Position numbers and translations under genes: made by a program. Positions 36,828 through 47,256 of a stretch of DNA of 64,000 nucleotides are shown piece after piece. Numbering within the stretch: position 1 is the stretch's first letter; every line of letters begins with the position of its first letter. Origin of the DNA: Halanaerobium saccharolyticum (GTDB lineage: Bacteria > Bacillota > Halanaerobiia > Halanaerobiales > Halanaerobiaceae); assembly GCF_003053565.1 (NCBI RefSeq), contig NZ_QAXS01000004.1, positions 62,001-126,000 on the forward strand, in the 5' to 3' direction. Under the pieces are notes generated by a model. The model ran no database searches, had not been told where the DNA came from, and saw only the letters and a program-made list of their open reading frames with translations.

Positions 36828-37169
36828 ATGAATGGTATAAATACTTATTCATTAAATTATCAGGGAGCTAAAACAGCAAAGAAAAAGAGAAAATCAATTT
36901 TAAAGAAGATTTTGACTGCTGCAGCAGCCGTGTTATTATTTAGTGTTTTGTTTATTTCAATTTTTTCACTAATTGGTTCTGGAGAAAACAGCAGCAATTT
37001 TATCAGACATGAAATTGAAACTGGAGAATCTCTCTGGTCAATAGCCGCTCATTACTATGAATCCAGTAATGTTGACTTGAGAAAGATGGTTTATAAAATC
37101 AAAAAGATTAATGATATCGATTCTGCTGTAATTAATCCGGGGCGAGAATTGATAATTCCAATAAATTAA
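36828..37169 (+). CDS. yneA: LysM-domain SOS cell-division inhibitor, YneA-like
   Basis: A 113-residue membrane protein: basic N-terminus, one transmembrane helix (about 26-50) and an extracytoplasmic LysM domain (about 64-112; GESLWSIAAHYY ... INPGRELIIP). In B. subtilis the lexA-divergent yneA has exactly this layout and blocks septation during SOS. Sequence similarity is general, so the assignment rests on architecture, position and the LexA-box promoter. AGGAGGGG precedes the ATG. Confidence 0.85.
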   Translation: MNGINTYSLNYQGAKTAKKKRKSILKKILTAAAAVLLFSVLFISIFSLIGSGENSSNFIRHEIETGESLWSIAAHYYESSNVDLRKMVYKIKKINDIDSAVINPGRELIIPIN

Positions 37170-37201
37170 TTTATATAAATAAGATATATAGTCTGGATCG
37201 A

Positions 37202-37249
37202 AAATGATTGTAATTCAGGGGAAATCGCTGTTTTGCAGTCATTTTTTTG
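37202..37249 (+). terminator. possible terminator/attenuator after the yneA-like gene
   Basis: Nine-base-pair stem AAATGATTG/CAGTCATTT (one G-U), a long loop of about 23 nt, then seven Ts. It would limit expression of the downstream recombinase. Confidence 0.45.
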
Positions 37250-37295
37250 TTATAATTATTTTCATATAATATACTATTTAATACAGAAAGGCTGA

Positions 37296-37958
<663 letters not shown>

Positions 37959-38076
37959 AATATTTTACCTTTTATTGTTGAGTAAAATGCTATACTTAAT
38001 AAAGAGAAAGAATATCAAATGAATTTCAAGTAATTATTATAAATAATAACAAAATATTTCACTGAGGTGATATAAG

Positions 38077-39036
38077 ATGAATAAGAATTTAAACCCTAAT
38101 AAGATCGCCGTCATTGGAGCTGGTGGAGTTGGAGCAACAACAGCTTACGCTCTGATGGTTCAGGGAGTAGGTTCAGAAATTGTTTTAATCGATGTAAATA
38201 AGGATAAGGCTGAAGGAGAAGCTATGGATTTAAGACATGGAGCTTCTTTTGTCAATCCGGTTGATATTTATGCCGGTGATTATGAGGACCTGGCAGATGC
38301 AAAGTTAATTATTATCACTGCTGGAGCTGCCCAGAAGCCCGGGGAAACAAGGCTTGATCTAATAAAAAAGAATACAGGAATATTTAAAAATATAGTTTCT
38401 TCAATCACTGAATACAATCAGGATGGTATACTCTTAGTTGTGACTAACCCGGTAGATATACTGACTCATTTAACCTATAAACTTTCTGGTTTTCCGGCAA
38501 ATAGAGTTATCGGCTCTGGAACAGTACTGGACAGTTCCCGCTTCAGATCCTTATTAAGTAAAAACTGTGGAGTTGCAGCCAGTAATGTTCACGGTTATAT
38601 TATTGGAGAACACGGTGATAGTGAGGTTCCGGTCTGGAGTCTAACCAATATTGCGGGAACAAAGATAGAAAACTACTGTCCAATTTGTAATAAAGACTGT
38701 ACAGATAGAGACCACAGTCTTGAAGAAATAAGCTCTCAGGTTAAAAATGCTGCTTATGAGATAATTGAGAAAAAAGGCGCTACATTTTATGCAGTAGCTT
38801 TAGCAGTTTCAAGAATCGCAAGAGCTATCTTGAGAGATGAAAATGCAGTTTTAACAGTTTCATCATTGATGGAAGGATATTATGGAGTTGAAGACATAAG
38901 TTTAAGTCTGCCAACTTTAATTAATTCTAATGGAATTGAAAGAGTTTTAGAACTACCGCTGGCTGAAAAAGAGGAAAAAGCATTTAAAGAATCTGCTAAG
39001 CATTTAAAAGAGAACTTTGAAAAATTAGAAGTTTAA
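38077..39036 (+). CDS. ldh: L-lactate dehydrogenase
   Basis: NAD-dependent reduction of pyruvate to L-lactate, regenerating NAD during fermentation. Rossmann motif [11 protein letters not shown]; substrate loop AAQKPGETR, where Q (not R) favours lactate over malate; catalytic His in GEHGD; Asp/Arg pair in VLDSSRFR. A Cys-rich stretch CPICNKDC (about 208-215) is an extra feature of some clostridial LDHs. 319 residues is normal. GAGGTGA ribosome site; the 5' untranslated region is rather long. Confidence 0.94.
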   Translation: MNKNLNPNKIAVIGAGGVGATTAYALMVQGVGSEIVLIDVNKDKAEGEAMDLRHGASFVNPVDIYAGDYEDLADAKLIIITAGAAQKPGETRLDLIKKNTGIFKNIVSSITEYNQDGILLVVTNPVDILTHLTYKLSGFPANRVIGSGTVLDSSRFRSLLSKNCGVAASNVHGYIIGEHGDSEVPVWSLTNIAGTKIENYCPICNKDCTDRDHSLEEISSQVKNAAYEIIEKKGATFYAVALAVSRIARAILRDENAVLTVSSLMEGYYGVEDISLSLPTLINSNGIERVLELPLAEKEEKAFKESAKHLKENFEKLEV

Positions 39037-39041
39037 TGTCG

Positions 39042-39090
39042 GTACCGGGTACCTGGAAAAATTTCTCAAGTACCCGGTACTTTTAATTTT
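39042..39090 (+). terminator. terminator after ldh
   Basis: Perfect 11-bp stem GTACCGGGTAC/GTACCCGGTAC extended by imperfect pairs, then TTTTAATTTTTT. Confidence 0.85.
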
Positions 39091-39198
39091 TTGATATCCC
39101 AAAATATTAAGTAAACTTAAGATATGAGATACAAAAGAAAGAATTTATGATAATTTATTTCAGGCAATATTTAATAGAAAAATTTACACTCATAATAA

Positions 39199-39232
39199 AA
39201 CTTCGTAAAATAATAATTTTACGAAGTTTTTA
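39199..39232. terminator. bidirectional terminator hairpin
   Basis: Perfect 12-bp stem AACTTCGTAAAA with its complement, 6-nt loop, T-rich on both sides. On the minus strand it directly follows the gene fragment at 39269-39409. Confidence 0.75.
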
Positions 39233-39268
39233 CTTAAAAAAAGAGATTTCCGCTAAAATGAGCTAAAA

Positions 39269-39409
39269 TCAGCAATTTTGATCTATGATGGCCACTTTTC
39301 TTAAAGCCTCATAAATTAAAAAGCTGATCAAATCCCCATCCCAGCGAAAACTTTTTGCTTCTAGAGCCTCTGCTTTTTTGAAGACTCTGCTTAGTTTTAA
39401 AAATATGTT
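39269..39409 (-). pseudogene. possible 3' fragment of a lost gene
   Basis: A minus-strand frame of 46 codons has no usable start but reads like protein (RVFKKAEALEAKSFRW ... FLIYEALRKVAIID) and ends at a TGA 37 bp before a terminator hairpin. This looks like the tail of a deleted gene. The family is not recognised. The rest of 39090-39420 holds nothing else I can identify. Confidence 0.3.
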
Positions 39410-39421
39410 TTATCTATTCTA

Positions 39422-39925
39422 TTATTCTTCTTTATAAACAGCAACAACTTCTCCATAATAAAATGTGTGCATATCTTTATCTGGATAATTCTTTTCCAAA
39501 ATATCCTGATCTAAATTTTCTTTCAGCATATCCTGCTGATATTTAATCTTACAGATAAAATGCAAATCATTTCCTTTGATAATTGGAACTTCAGATTCTT
39601 CGACTTCCCCCAGCTCTAAATCTAATTTTTCAATTTTATTATAATCTCGTCCGGATTTAGTTCCGCAAAACTGCAGCTCTTTTTTTAACTGGCCGTTTAA
39701 TGGTACACTGACTGTAAAATAATTGCTGCCTTCTATAAGCTGATGAGTGTGGCGTGATTTTCTGACTGGAGCCATTAAAATATTTTGATTCCAGATAAAT
39801 CCTGCAGTTCCCCAGCCCATTGTCATTGTATTTACTTCGCCGTCACTTTTTGTTGTTAAAAATACTCCTTTGGGCAGAATCTCATTATATTCATTTAATA
39901 CCTGATTAAAATCTACTTTCTTCAT
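39422..39925 (-). CDS. flavin reductase family protein (flavoredoxin-like)
   Basis: A 167-residue FMN-binding split-barrel protein. It has the family pattern LPKGVFLTTKS at the start, NTMTMGWG (cofactor-binding turn), APVRKSRHT and YFTVSVP. Related proteins transfer electrons from NAD(P)H or ferredoxin to FMN or act as flavoredoxins. AGAGGTG ribosome site. It is downstream of trpB on the same strand, but a terminator separates them. Confidence 0.85.
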   Translation of the reverse strand: MKKVDFNQVLNEYNEILPKGVFLTTKSDGEVNTMTMGWGTAGFIWNQNILMAPVRKSRHTHQLIEGSNYFTVSVPLNGQLKKELQFCGTKSGRDYNKIEKLDLELGEVEESEVPIIKGNDLHFICKIKYQQDMLKENLDQDILEKNYPDKDMHTFYYGEVVAVYKEE

Positions 39926-39953
39926 TTTTATTCACCTCTGCTTAAATATTATA

Positions 39954-39991
39954 GAAAAAAAGCTGAATATAACTTTGCAGAAATATTCAGC
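39954..39991 (-). terminator. terminator after trpB
   Basis: Minus strand stem GCTGAATAT/ATATTCAGC with about 12-nt loop, followed by seven Ts. Confidence 0.75.
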
Positions 39992-40009
39992 CTCAATTTA
40001 TAAATTTAA

Positions 40010-41239
40010 TTATTTATCCGATAAATAGTTTAATTTTCCATTTTCATGTAATTCTTTGATTTGAGCTACATCTTTATCTCCACGTCCAGAAAGGTTAACA
40101 ATTACAATTTGATCTTTATCCAGCTCCGCAGCTACCTTCATTCCACCAGCTACAGCATGAGCACTTTCAAGAGCGGGAATAATTCCTTCTTTTTCAGATA
40201 ATAAATGGAAGGCATCTAAAGCTTCCTGGTCAGAAGCAGTTGTATATTTAGCTCGACCGGAGTCCTTGAGGAAACTGTGTTCAGGACCAACTCCCGGATA
40301 ATCTAAGCCGGCTGCAATTGAATGAGTATGTGAGATAACTTTTTCATCCTGATCATCATAAAGTACATAACTTTTGAAACCATGCAGCTCACCAGGTTTA
40401 CCATAAGTTAAAGGAGCAGCGTTTTCTCCCGGTTTATCTCCCTTACCACCAGGTTCAATCCCCAGGATATTTACATCTTCATCATCTACAAAAGGAGCAA
40501 ATAAACCAATAGCATTACTGCCACCACCAACACAGGCTACCAGATAATCAGGAAGTTTACCTTCTTTTTCTAGAATCTGCTCTCTGGCTTCCTGACCAAT
40601 AATCGACTGAAATTCTTTAACCATTGTCGGATAAGGATTAGGACCTACTGCAGAACCAAGCATATAGAAGGTATTATCTGCATGCTGAACAAAGTCTTTT
40701 AAAGCTTCATCAACAGCGTCTTTTAGGGTTCCATCACCAGCAGTAACTGGTTTTACTTCGGCACCTAAAAGTTCCATTCTAAAAACATTTAGAGCCTGAC
40801 GTTTGGTATCAACTTCACCCATATAAATGATGCAGTCCATATCAAATAAGGCACAGGCAGTTGCTGTTGCTACACCGTGCTGTCCGGCTCCAGTTTCTGC
40901 AATAATTCTTTTCTTACCCATTTTGCGGGCAAGTAGAGCCTGACCAATACAGTTATTAATCTTATGAGCACCAGTGTGATTTAAATCTTCTCTTTTTAAA
41001 TAAATTTTCGCTCCTCCAACCTCTTCAGTCAGAGATTTAGCAAGATATAAAGGGCTTGGCTTGCCCACATAATCTTTAAATAAATAAGCCAGTTCTTCTC
41101 TAAATTCGGGATCATCTTTTATTTCATAAAAAGCTTCTTTTAAATCCTCTAAGACATCTGCTAATTCTGGGGGAACGATACTGCCACCAAAATCACCAAA
41201 AAACCCGTCTCTATTCTCTTCTCTACTCTTCTTTTTCAT
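40010..41239 (-). CDS. trpB: tryptophan synthase beta chain
   Basis: PLP enzyme joining indole and serine to tryptophan; 409 residues. The PLP lysine is in [15 protein letters not shown], the catalytic Glu in ETGAGQHG, the phosphate loop is GGGSNAIG, and SGRGDKD ends the active site. It is the TrpB1 type. No trpA or other trp gene is near, so it may salvage indole or work with a distant trpA. The ATG at 41254 lies inside the ribosome site; GGAGG favours the ATG at 41239. Confidence 0.95.
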   Translation of the reverse strand: MKKKSREENRDGFFGDFGGSIVPPELADVLEDLKEAFYEIKDDPEFREELAYLFKDYVGKPSPLYLAKSLTEEVGGAKIYLKREDLNHTGAHKINNCIGQALLARKMGKKRIIAETGAGQHGVATATACALFDMDCIIYMGEVDTKRQALNVFRMELLGAEVKPVTAGDGTLKDAVDEALKDFVQHADNTFYMLGSAVGPNPYPTMVKEFQSIIGQEAREQILEKEGKLPDYLVACVGGGSNAIGLFAPFVDDEDVNILGIEPGGKGDKPGENAAPLTYGKPGELHGFKSYVLYDDQDEKVISHTHSIAAGLDYPGVGPEHSFLKDSGRAKYTTASDQEALDAFHLLSEKEGIIPALESAHAVAGGMKVAAELDKDQIVIVNLSGRGDKDVAQIKELHENGKLNYLSDK

Positions 41240-41328
41240 TCTCTCATCCTCCATCTCAAATTTTTTGAATTTAATAAAAGTTTAGCAGAAATATTGACTT
41301 CTGTCAACTTAGACTGAGCTGTTTCGGG

Positions 41329-42183
41329 TTAATTTGACTTATCCACTTTTAGCAGCCATTCTTTAACTTCTTTATTTCCTGGCTCATTTTTAAAAAATAA
41401 TCCAGTTAAATCAGAATGATGTTTATTCTCGAAAATTTTCAACTTAGTTTCTGCCTGAGTTTTTGCATTGATTTCTTTTAAAAATACAATAGAATGAGCT
41501 TTAGGAACCAGGGGATCTTTTGCCCCGTGCAGGCAGAAAATAGGGATCTTAAAATCTGAATGCAGATAATTAATGGGATTTGCTTTTTGTCTTTTTTTAG
41601 GTGTGGGTACAAATCCGTATAAATACTTTTCAGCTCTTTTAGTTCGGCAGGGTCGGGATAGATCAAGTGGTCCACTGATAGACAAAAAAGCTGTAAAAAG
41701 ATCCTTATTTAGTTTATATTTCTGCTGCAGATCTTGATTTAAAAGCAGCAGCCCTCCCAGATGGGCACCTGCAGACTGTCCAGCAATAATAATATTTTTC
41801 TCAACTGCTGAACCTCTTAAAATGGATGAGGTCTTTTTTAGAGCTTCAAAGACATCAATCTCCTGATCAGGGAATTGAAAATCAGGTGCCAGCCTATAAG
41901 TTGGCATAACTGTTGTAAAACCAAGTTTAGTAAAATAATCTGCCATAAACTTAAAAAATTCAGGATTCCCTTTATTCCAGCCACCGCCATGAATAAAAAA
42001 GATAATATTATTTCGTTCAGCTTTAGATTGAGGGTTATACCACAATAGGTATTGATGTTTATTATTTCCATACTTTATTTTTTCCGCCTGCAGACTGTCT
42101 GCAATTTTCCAGTTTTTAATTTTGGCTCGTATAATTATTAATAAAAATGTTGTTAAATAGTCTCCCAGCTGCCATTTAAGCAT
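41329..42183 (-). CDS. alpha/beta hydrolase, HSL-like esterase
   Basis: Serine esterase of about 284 residues in the hormone-sensitive-lipase-like group. Oxyanion motif HGGGW, nucleophile elbow GQSAGA, acidic residue in HGAKDPLVP and catalytic His in NKHHSDLTG. The N-terminus is hydrophobic (LGDYLTTFLLIII), so it may be membrane-associated. The frame opens with a TTG at 42198; the ATG at 42183 has a weak GGATG site and seems better. The substrate is unknown. Confidence 0.85.
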   Translation of the reverse strand: MLKWQLGDYLTTFLLIIIRAKIKNWKIADSLQAEKIKYGNNKHQYLLWYNPQSKAERNNIIFFIHGGGWNKGNPEFFKFMADYFTKLGFTTVMPTYRLAPDFQFPDQEIDVFEALKKTSSILRGSAVEKNIIIAGQSAGAHLGGLLLLNQDLQQKYKLNKDLFTAFLSISGPLDLSRPCRTKRAEKYLYGFVPTPKKRQKANPINYLHSDFKIPIFCLHGAKDPLVPKAHSIVFLKEINAKTQAETKLKIFENKHHSDLTGLFFKNEPGNKEVKEWLLKVDKSN

Positions 42184-42212
42184 GGAAATCACATCCAAGT
42201 ATTATTTATTTT

Positions 42213-42860
42213 TTATTTTATCACATTATACCACTCATTAAAATCATTATTATTGAATTTCATTTTCTTGATTATCATTAATTTTTTTTCAATTAGAGGT
42301 TCAAAACTTTTTATAAATCTTTTGGTTAAATATAGATGTTGTAAGTCTTCATATTTGAAATTTATATTTGGAACATCAGCTAAAATAAGAATAAAATTAC
42401 CATTTTTTCTATTACTTTTATTGTAAAGGTGAAATCGAGCTAATTTCTTGTAGTATGCTTTATCATAACTTGGATGAATTCTATTATGAAAAAGTACACC
42501 AAAAAATATTTTCTGTCTATTATGACATAGGTAACCATCAAAAATTGCGCCCCTTAACAAAGCAGGAGCAAAAAGTTCTTTATTATCTTTGAAACTAAAA
42601 TCAATAATTAATTTTTTGGTGGGGATATTATTTTCTTTTAAGTATCGTTTAATAATTATTTCTTTTACTTCAGTGAAATTTTCCCTTAGAAATTAAAATC
42701 TTTCCATTGAATCTCCAGCAAAAGGGGCGGTGATTTTTTCTTCGTTTTCTAAAGAATCATCATTTTTTTGGAAATTACTTAATTCATCATCTAGATAATC
42801 GTCATTTCTTTGGAAATCACTTAACATAATAACATTGTCTTTCTTTTCGTTTTTGTTCAT
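42213..42860 (-). pseudogene. gene split by an in-frame TAA (unknown family)
   Basis: A start ATG at 42860 with AAGGAG upstream opens a 55-codon frame (repeat SDFQRNDDYLDDE/SNFQKNDDSLENE) ending in TAA at 42693-42695. The same frame then continues for 159 codons to 42213 with no good start of its own (only a TTG at 42560). Together they give 216 codons, a multiple of three. The C-terminal half has GYLCHNRQKIFFGVLF and a basic tail. Either a nonsense-inactivated gene or stop-codon read-through. Family not recognised. Confidence 0.65.
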
Positions 42861-43031
42861 TAAATAAACAGCTCCTTTTTATGTATTGTGAAATTTTTAA
42901 TTTGGTAAGATAAAAAAATTACTATAATATATATTTAAATAAAAATTTTAATTATCCTGCTTTAAATTCTTTTTTTTTAGCTGTATAATATTATATCTTT
43001 CATTCATAAAATAAGCTGCTGCAGAAAAGAT

Positions 43032-43361
43032 TTAACCCAGACGGGAGCCCAGTTTTACTTCTTGCTCTGGCTCAATTAAAACTACTCCCTGGTCTCCATA
43101 AACACCTAGAACCAGAACTTCAGACATGAAATCTGCAATCTGTTTTGGTGGGAAATTAATAACTGCCAGCACCTGTTTTTCAATTAAATCCTCTGGTTGG
43201 TATAAATCAGTAATTTGAGCACTGGATTTCTTTTCTCCAATTTCTTCTCCAAAATCAAGCCAGAGCTTATAAGCCGGGTCATTTGCCTCTTCAAAATTTT
43301 CAGCTTTAATAATTTTTCCTACTCTAATATCCAACTTTAAAAAATCTTTAAAATCTGCCAT
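43032..43361 (-). CDS. csaA: tRNA-binding domain protein CsaA
   Basis: A 109-residue homodimeric OB-fold protein of the EMAP/tRNA-binding family, described as a secretion-related chaperone in B. subtilis. Family blocks: [32 protein letters not shown] and [21 protein letters not shown] ribosome site. No partner gene is nearby. Confidence 0.92.
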   Translation of the reverse strand: MADFKDFLKLDIRVGKIIKAENFEEANDPAYKLWLDFGEEIGEKKSSAQITDLYQPEDLIEKQVLAVINFPPKQIADFMSEVLVLGVYGDQGVVLIEPEQEVKLGSRLG

Positions 43362-43381
43362 TTTTATAGTTCCTCCATTTT

Positions 43382-43404
43382 AAAAGGGCTGTTTAAGACA
43401 GCCC
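43382..43404 (-). terminator. terminator after the 43.4-43.9 kb gene
   Basis: Minus strand perfect 7-bp stem GGGCTGT/ACAGCCC, 5-nt loop, then TTTTAAAA. Confidence 0.7.
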
Positions 43405-43431
43405 CGAATTTATATTCTGCTATTTTATTAA

Positions 43432-43947
43432 TTAAATTGTATGTTTTCCTCTATCCCAGTCAACATTGGTCTTAACAACTTTAAATTCTTCATTATCCTT
43501 TTTATAAGTTAAAAAATACTTATCATTGAGTGTTATTCCTAGTTCACCTTTATATCTGTGGCCATCCAAATTATTATCTACTTTGGCCTGCTGAATCGAA
43601 TCACAGCCTTTGATAACTCCAATTGGATAACCATCTTCCTTAATTAGAACATCAATGCCCAGGGGGCACTTGTCCTCCGCCTGATAATCCACCATATAAT
43701 CTTCTTCAACATAATTAGCCGGTAGTTTGATCCAGGTGTTTTCTTTTTCTTCATCGTGGAGATATACGACATATTTATTATCAATCTCCAGCAGTTCATC
43801 TAAAACAAGCCACTGTCCTGCACTACTAAATTTTTCCTTCTGCTTTTGAGAAATAATAAAAGCGGGAAGTTCTTTAATTTCTTTGAGGTCCTTTTTATTT
43901 AAGACTTCGGCATTTTCATCAAGCTCCAGCAGATCAATTATTTTCAT
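43432..43947 (-). CDS. hypothetical protein
   Basis: A 171-residue acidic soluble protein without signal peptide or membrane segment; I do not recognise a family. Visible features are an LDELLEIDNKYVVYLHDE strand-like segment (in part), two cysteines (KCPLGID, KGCDSI) and a Tyr/Lys-rich end. It has its own AAGGGG ribosome site and a terminator, so it is a real monocistronic gene. The frame starts with a TTG at 43956; the ATG at 43947 is better spaced. Confidence 0.7.
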   Translation of the reverse strand: MKIIDLLELDENAEVLNKKDLKEIKELPAFIISQKQKEKFSSAGQWLVLDELLEIDNKYVVYLHDEEKENTWIKLPANYVEEDYMVDYQAEDKCPLGIDVLIKEDGYPIGVIKGCDSIQQAKVDNNLDGHRYKGELGITLNDKYFLTYKKDNEEFKVVKTNVDWDRGKHTI

Positions 43948-44103
43948 TAAAACCAACCCCTTTCAAAGTGATTAATCATAACTTTAAAACTAAAAAAATT
44001 TCTAATTTGAAAACTACATCTCAAAATTTTTAGGGCCTATTACAAAGATTAGACAAAAAGTTAAATTATCCTGCAGAAATATGTGAAAATAATAATCAGC
44101 TTA

Positions 44104-44694
44104 TTATTTTGAAACATATTTATTATTTTTGATTAAAAATCGCCACTTTTTATCCTTATATTCTTCAGCATAATCAATATTTACTCGGGGAGAGCTTTCA
44201 ATTTCAAAGTCTTCAGTTCCACCATCTGTGAGATAAAGGGAATTATTTTCGACTAAATTACAGCCATCAAAACTCTTGTCAATTTTTAAGGCCTGAGATA
44301 ATTTTCCCGGTCCATTTGTTAAATCTTTGCTTCTACTGCTTTTAATCTGACGGTTTTCTTTGATGTATTTAAGTCCTTTAAGCGGCTCAACTCCTCTAAT
44401 TAAAACAGCATGTGGGTTATTTTCTGCTGCTGTTACTACATTTAAACAGTAATACATGCCGTAGATTAAATAAATATAGGCATGACCACCTTCTTTAAAC
44501 ATTGGTGCTGTACGTTTAGTCTTTTTGTTATTGTGAGCATGGGAGGCCTTATCTTCTGCTCCACAATAGGCTTCAGTCTCCACAATTTTAACTTTAATTA
44601 TTTTCCCATCATATTTTCTAACTATAATTTTCCCTAAGAGATCTCTTGCAGCCTGAACTGCATCTTTTTGATAAAATTCCTGTTTTAAGCGCAA
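44104..44694 (-). CDS. 3-methyladenine DNA glycosylase (AAG/MPG family)
   Basis: Base-excision enzyme removing alkylated purines; about 196 residues. Family blocks: AARDLLGKIIVRK, VETEAYCGAEDKASHA (catalytic Glu), YIYLIYGMYYCLNVV and AVLIRGVEP. An ATG at 44709 is possible, but GAGGTG at 44707-44702 is spaced for the TTG at 44694, which gives the usual MRLKQEFY start. It is followed upstream on the strand by an AAC(3)-like gene 33 bp away. Confidence 0.92.
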   Translation of the reverse strand: MRLKQEFYQKDAVQAARDLLGKIIVRKYDGKIIKVKIVETEAYCGAEDKASHAHNNKKTKRTAPMFKEGGHAYIYLIYGMYYCLNVVTAAENNPHAVLIRGVEPLKGLKYIKENRQIKSSRSKDLTNGPGKLSQALKIDKSFDGCNLVENNSLYLTDGGTEDFEIESSPRVNIDYAEEYKDKKWRFLIKNNKYVSK

Positions 44695-44742
44695 ATTACC
44701 ACACCTCATAGTTATAATTAATTGATGATAACTTTTATTTCT

Positions 44743-45522
44743 TTAGTCTTTATACCACTGTTCAGGAACCGGCTGATCGTCAAGAAAAAGGTCCTGATTT
44801 TTTTGAAGAAATGTGGAAGTTAAATCTGCCATTTCTTTAGCCTGACAGAGATAAGAAACTGCATCTCCAATTTTTGCGCTGCGGCAGATATTTTTTTCAA
44901 GTAATGGTTCTCTCAGCTTATCATAATTTTTAGAGACATCTTCTACTGGTGCCTGATGTGGATGAACCGGAGCTTCAATTGTTTGATTATCTAAAACTAT
45001 TTTATATTCAACAGGTTTTTCTCCAAGCCGATTGGGAATCTGATTCCATTCCTCAACTCCGTGAATAAAAGTATTACTTTTTAAAGTACAGCCTAAGAAT
45101 AAGATCTGAGCATTTCTGTCAAAGAGCTTACCATAGGCGCCTTCTCTGGGACAGGGAGTATTTCTTTTTTCTTCCCCTTTAATAAAATCTTTAGCATCCT
45201 TACCATAAGCTGCTAGAGAATGAGTTGGATGTAGAGATCTTAAAACCCCTTCTCTTTTTCTAAAGATGTTTGTTAAAATCCCCACACAGGATTTTTCAGT
45301 TTTGGGATTAAAAAGATTATCCTTATTATTTTCTTTACTCCAGCTGTGAGTTGGAAAAACTAGTAAACCATCTTTCATATACTCCATAAAGGCATCAATT
45401 ACTGTATCTGCTCTTCCTTCAACTTCCCCAACGGCCTTCATTGAAGAATGAACCAGCAGAGTTCCTTCTGGATCTATGCCAATTTCTTTAAAGTCCTTAA
45501 TTAAATCTTTTTTAGTATACAT
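44743..45522 (-). CDS. aminoglycoside N(3)-acetyltransferase family protein
   Basis: Antibiotic_NAT family enzyme of 259 residues using acetyl-CoA. Typical blocks are LLVHSSMKAVG near the N-terminus, HPTHSLAAYGKDA and GVEEWNQIPNR. Many environmental members act on other amines, so resistance should not be assumed. GGGGGATA ribosome site. It is probably co-transcribed with the downstream glycosylase. Confidence 0.88.
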   Translation of the reverse strand: MYTKKDLIKDFKEIGIDPEGTLLVHSSMKAVGEVEGRADTVIDAFMEYMKDGLLVFPTHSWSKENNKDNLFNPKTEKSCVGILTNIFRKREGVLRSLHPTHSLAAYGKDAKDFIKGEEKRNTPCPREGAYGKLFDRNAQILFLGCTLKSNTFIHGVEEWNQIPNRLGEKPVEYKIVLDNQTIEAPVHPHQAPVEDVSKNYDKLREPLLEKNICRSAKIGDAVSYLCQAKEMADLTSTFLQKNQDLFLDDQPVPEQWYKD

Positions 45523-45575
45523 AAATATCCCCCATCTATAAAATTTAATAGTAATTCAAAACAAATAATCCAGTT

Positions 45576-45944
45576 TTAATTATTGTTATTAAAAGCTGTA
45601 ATCAAATATAAAATACCGATAAAAAGTGGAATCATCATTTCAAATATAAATTCATTTTCAATTATTAATGTAGCCAGAAGACCAGTGGATATTGACATTA
45701 TAAGAAGAATGCCGGCAAGTTTTTCATATTTCCAGCCCAGAGCAAGACTAATAAAAACTAAAGGGAAAATAAGCAGCCAGAGATTATCTAAAAACGAGTA
45801 ATCAGGATTTAAAAAAGGAACAGGATTACCGTAACCAAAATAAAAGGGAAGAGAAAATAACAATAAACCCAGAGCAAGTAATCTAGCCGTCCACTTTATA
45901 ATTTTCTTTTTTAATAAATCTTGTTTTAATATTTTAAGGATCAT
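45576..45944 (-). CDS. small membrane protein, hypothetical
   Basis: A 122-residue protein with a basic N-terminus and four predicted transmembrane helices (about 18-37, 52-70, 75-90, 96-116). It ends in four asparagines. No motif indicates a function. AAAGG lies ahead of the ATG; the gene sits between an AAC(3)-like gene and an M28 peptidase on the same strand. Confidence 0.65.
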   Translation of the reverse strand: MILKILKQDLLKKKIIKWTARLLALGLLLFSLPFYFGYGNPVPFLNPDYSFLDNLWLLIFPLVFISLALGWKYEKLAGILLIMSISTGLLATLIIENEFIFEMMIPLFIGILYLITAFNNNN

Positions 45945-45968
45945 TGAGCCTCGACCTTTCGTCTTTAA

Positions 45969-47180
45969 CTAAATTTTTCTAACAAATTGATTTAGAGCTT
46001 GAGCTATCTCTATTATTTTAGCTGGATCAACTATTTCTAAATTATCTTTTTCGGTGTGGGTTATCTGCTGAGTCTCAATATTGTCAATAAACCATTTGGA
46101 AGAAATAGCTACTGCCGGCACACCATACTGCAGAAAGATACTGTGATCACCCTGGGCCCATTTGCTGCCTCTAACAATACCGGGATAGCTCGTTATTATC
46201 TCCTCAATTTTCTTTTCCAGTGAAGCTTCTAGATCAAAGCTCGAAAAAGAGGTGTTTCCTATCTTATAAGCTGCCCCATCTATGTTGATATTTAATATAA
46301 TATTATCAAAATTATTCTGATTGGCTCTGATATATGCCATCTGGCCGGGTACTGAATAATAGTCCTCACCATTAAAAGCAGCCAGTTCAATCAGTTTATT
46401 GCTATCATAATCCTGCAGAAGTTCAGCCAGGATTAATAGTATAGTAACACCTGTAGCGTTATCAATGGCCCCGGGGCTCCCTTTTTTAGCATCTATATGG
46501 GCTGTGATAACTATTCGCTGAGATTTATTTTTCCCTTTGATTCCGATCACATTATAGCCCGGGCCAGCAATTCTTTTCGAATTAGATTTAAGTGAGACTT
46601 CTCTTCCTTTCTGCTTAAGCAGTCTGCTGCCATTTTCAGCTGTCATATAAACTGAGGGAATATCAAAATCTCCATCTTCAATTAAAGGAAAGGGATAAAC
46701 TCCTCCAGCAAGAGCTGCATTCCTGTCAGTGGCTGTAATTATTGCTTTTACTCCGCTCTTTTCTAATAAGGAAATAATTTGCTGATGCTCTTCTGGATTG
46801 TAAAAAACAAAATTTTTGGGCATCAGCTGTTCTTTAGCAATATCACCGTACAAGAGCAGTATTTTATTATTAAAATTACCATTTGCAAGCACTTCTATGT
46901 TTGAAACAGCCGCCAGTTTAGCTTTTACATTACAGCCTAAGGAATAAGGGCTGACAAAAACTTCATATTTTTCAGAAGCGCTTTTTAAAACAGCACCTTC
47001 ATTTTCCCAGTCAAAGGCATCAAACTTTTGTAAATCTGTCTGCCAGTTCAGGTCCCTAAGTGTATTATCAAAGAATTTTGTTGCCCTGCGGTTGCCGGGA
47101 CTGCCGACAGAGCGGTCTTTAACTTCCTTACAAAAATAATTAAGATAGTTTTTTGTTTTTTGATATAATAGCTTATCCAT
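45969..47180 (-). CDS. M28 family metallopeptidase
   Basis: Zinc aminopeptidase-like protein of about 403 residues without a signal peptide. Metal and catalytic residues are readable: H and D in ITAHIDAKKGSPGAIDNATG, the general-base/metal Glu in FNGED, D in NINIDGAAY and the last His in QITHTEKD. A PA-like insert (about 95-190) precedes the catalytic domain. TTG/GTG starts upstream are possible, but the ATG at 47180 follows a GAGAGTGAG stretch. The substrate is unknown. Confidence 0.88.
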   Translation of the reverse strand: MDKLLYQKTKNYLNYFCKEVKDRSVGSPGNRRATKFFDNTLRDLNWQTDLQKFDAFDWENEGAVLKSASEKYEVFVSPYSLGCNVKAKLAAVSNIEVLANGNFNNKILLLYGDIAKEQLMPKNFVFYNPEEHQQIISLLEKSGVKAIITATDRNAALAGGVYPFPLIEDGDFDIPSVYMTAENGSRLLKQKGREVSLKSNSKRIAGPGYNVIGIKGKNKSQRIVITAHIDAKKGSPGAIDNATGVTILLILAELLQDYDSNKLIELAAFNGEDYYSVPGQMAYIRANQNNFDNIILNINIDGAAYKIGNTSFSSFDLEASLEKKIEEIITSYPGIVRGSKWAQGDHSIFLQYGVPAVAISSKWFIDNIETQQITHTEKDNLEIVDPAKIIEIAQALNQFVRKI

Positions 47181-47256
47181 TATTCTCACTCTCTTTACTA
47201 TCTTTTTCTTTAATAGATATTAACCACTCACATCTATCATCACCAGCATAAAATGA

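Noticed and set aside
44743-45522. AAC(3)-like gene as an antibiotic resistance determinant
   Set aside because: Family membership alone does not show aminoglycoside activity; many environmental members have other substrates.
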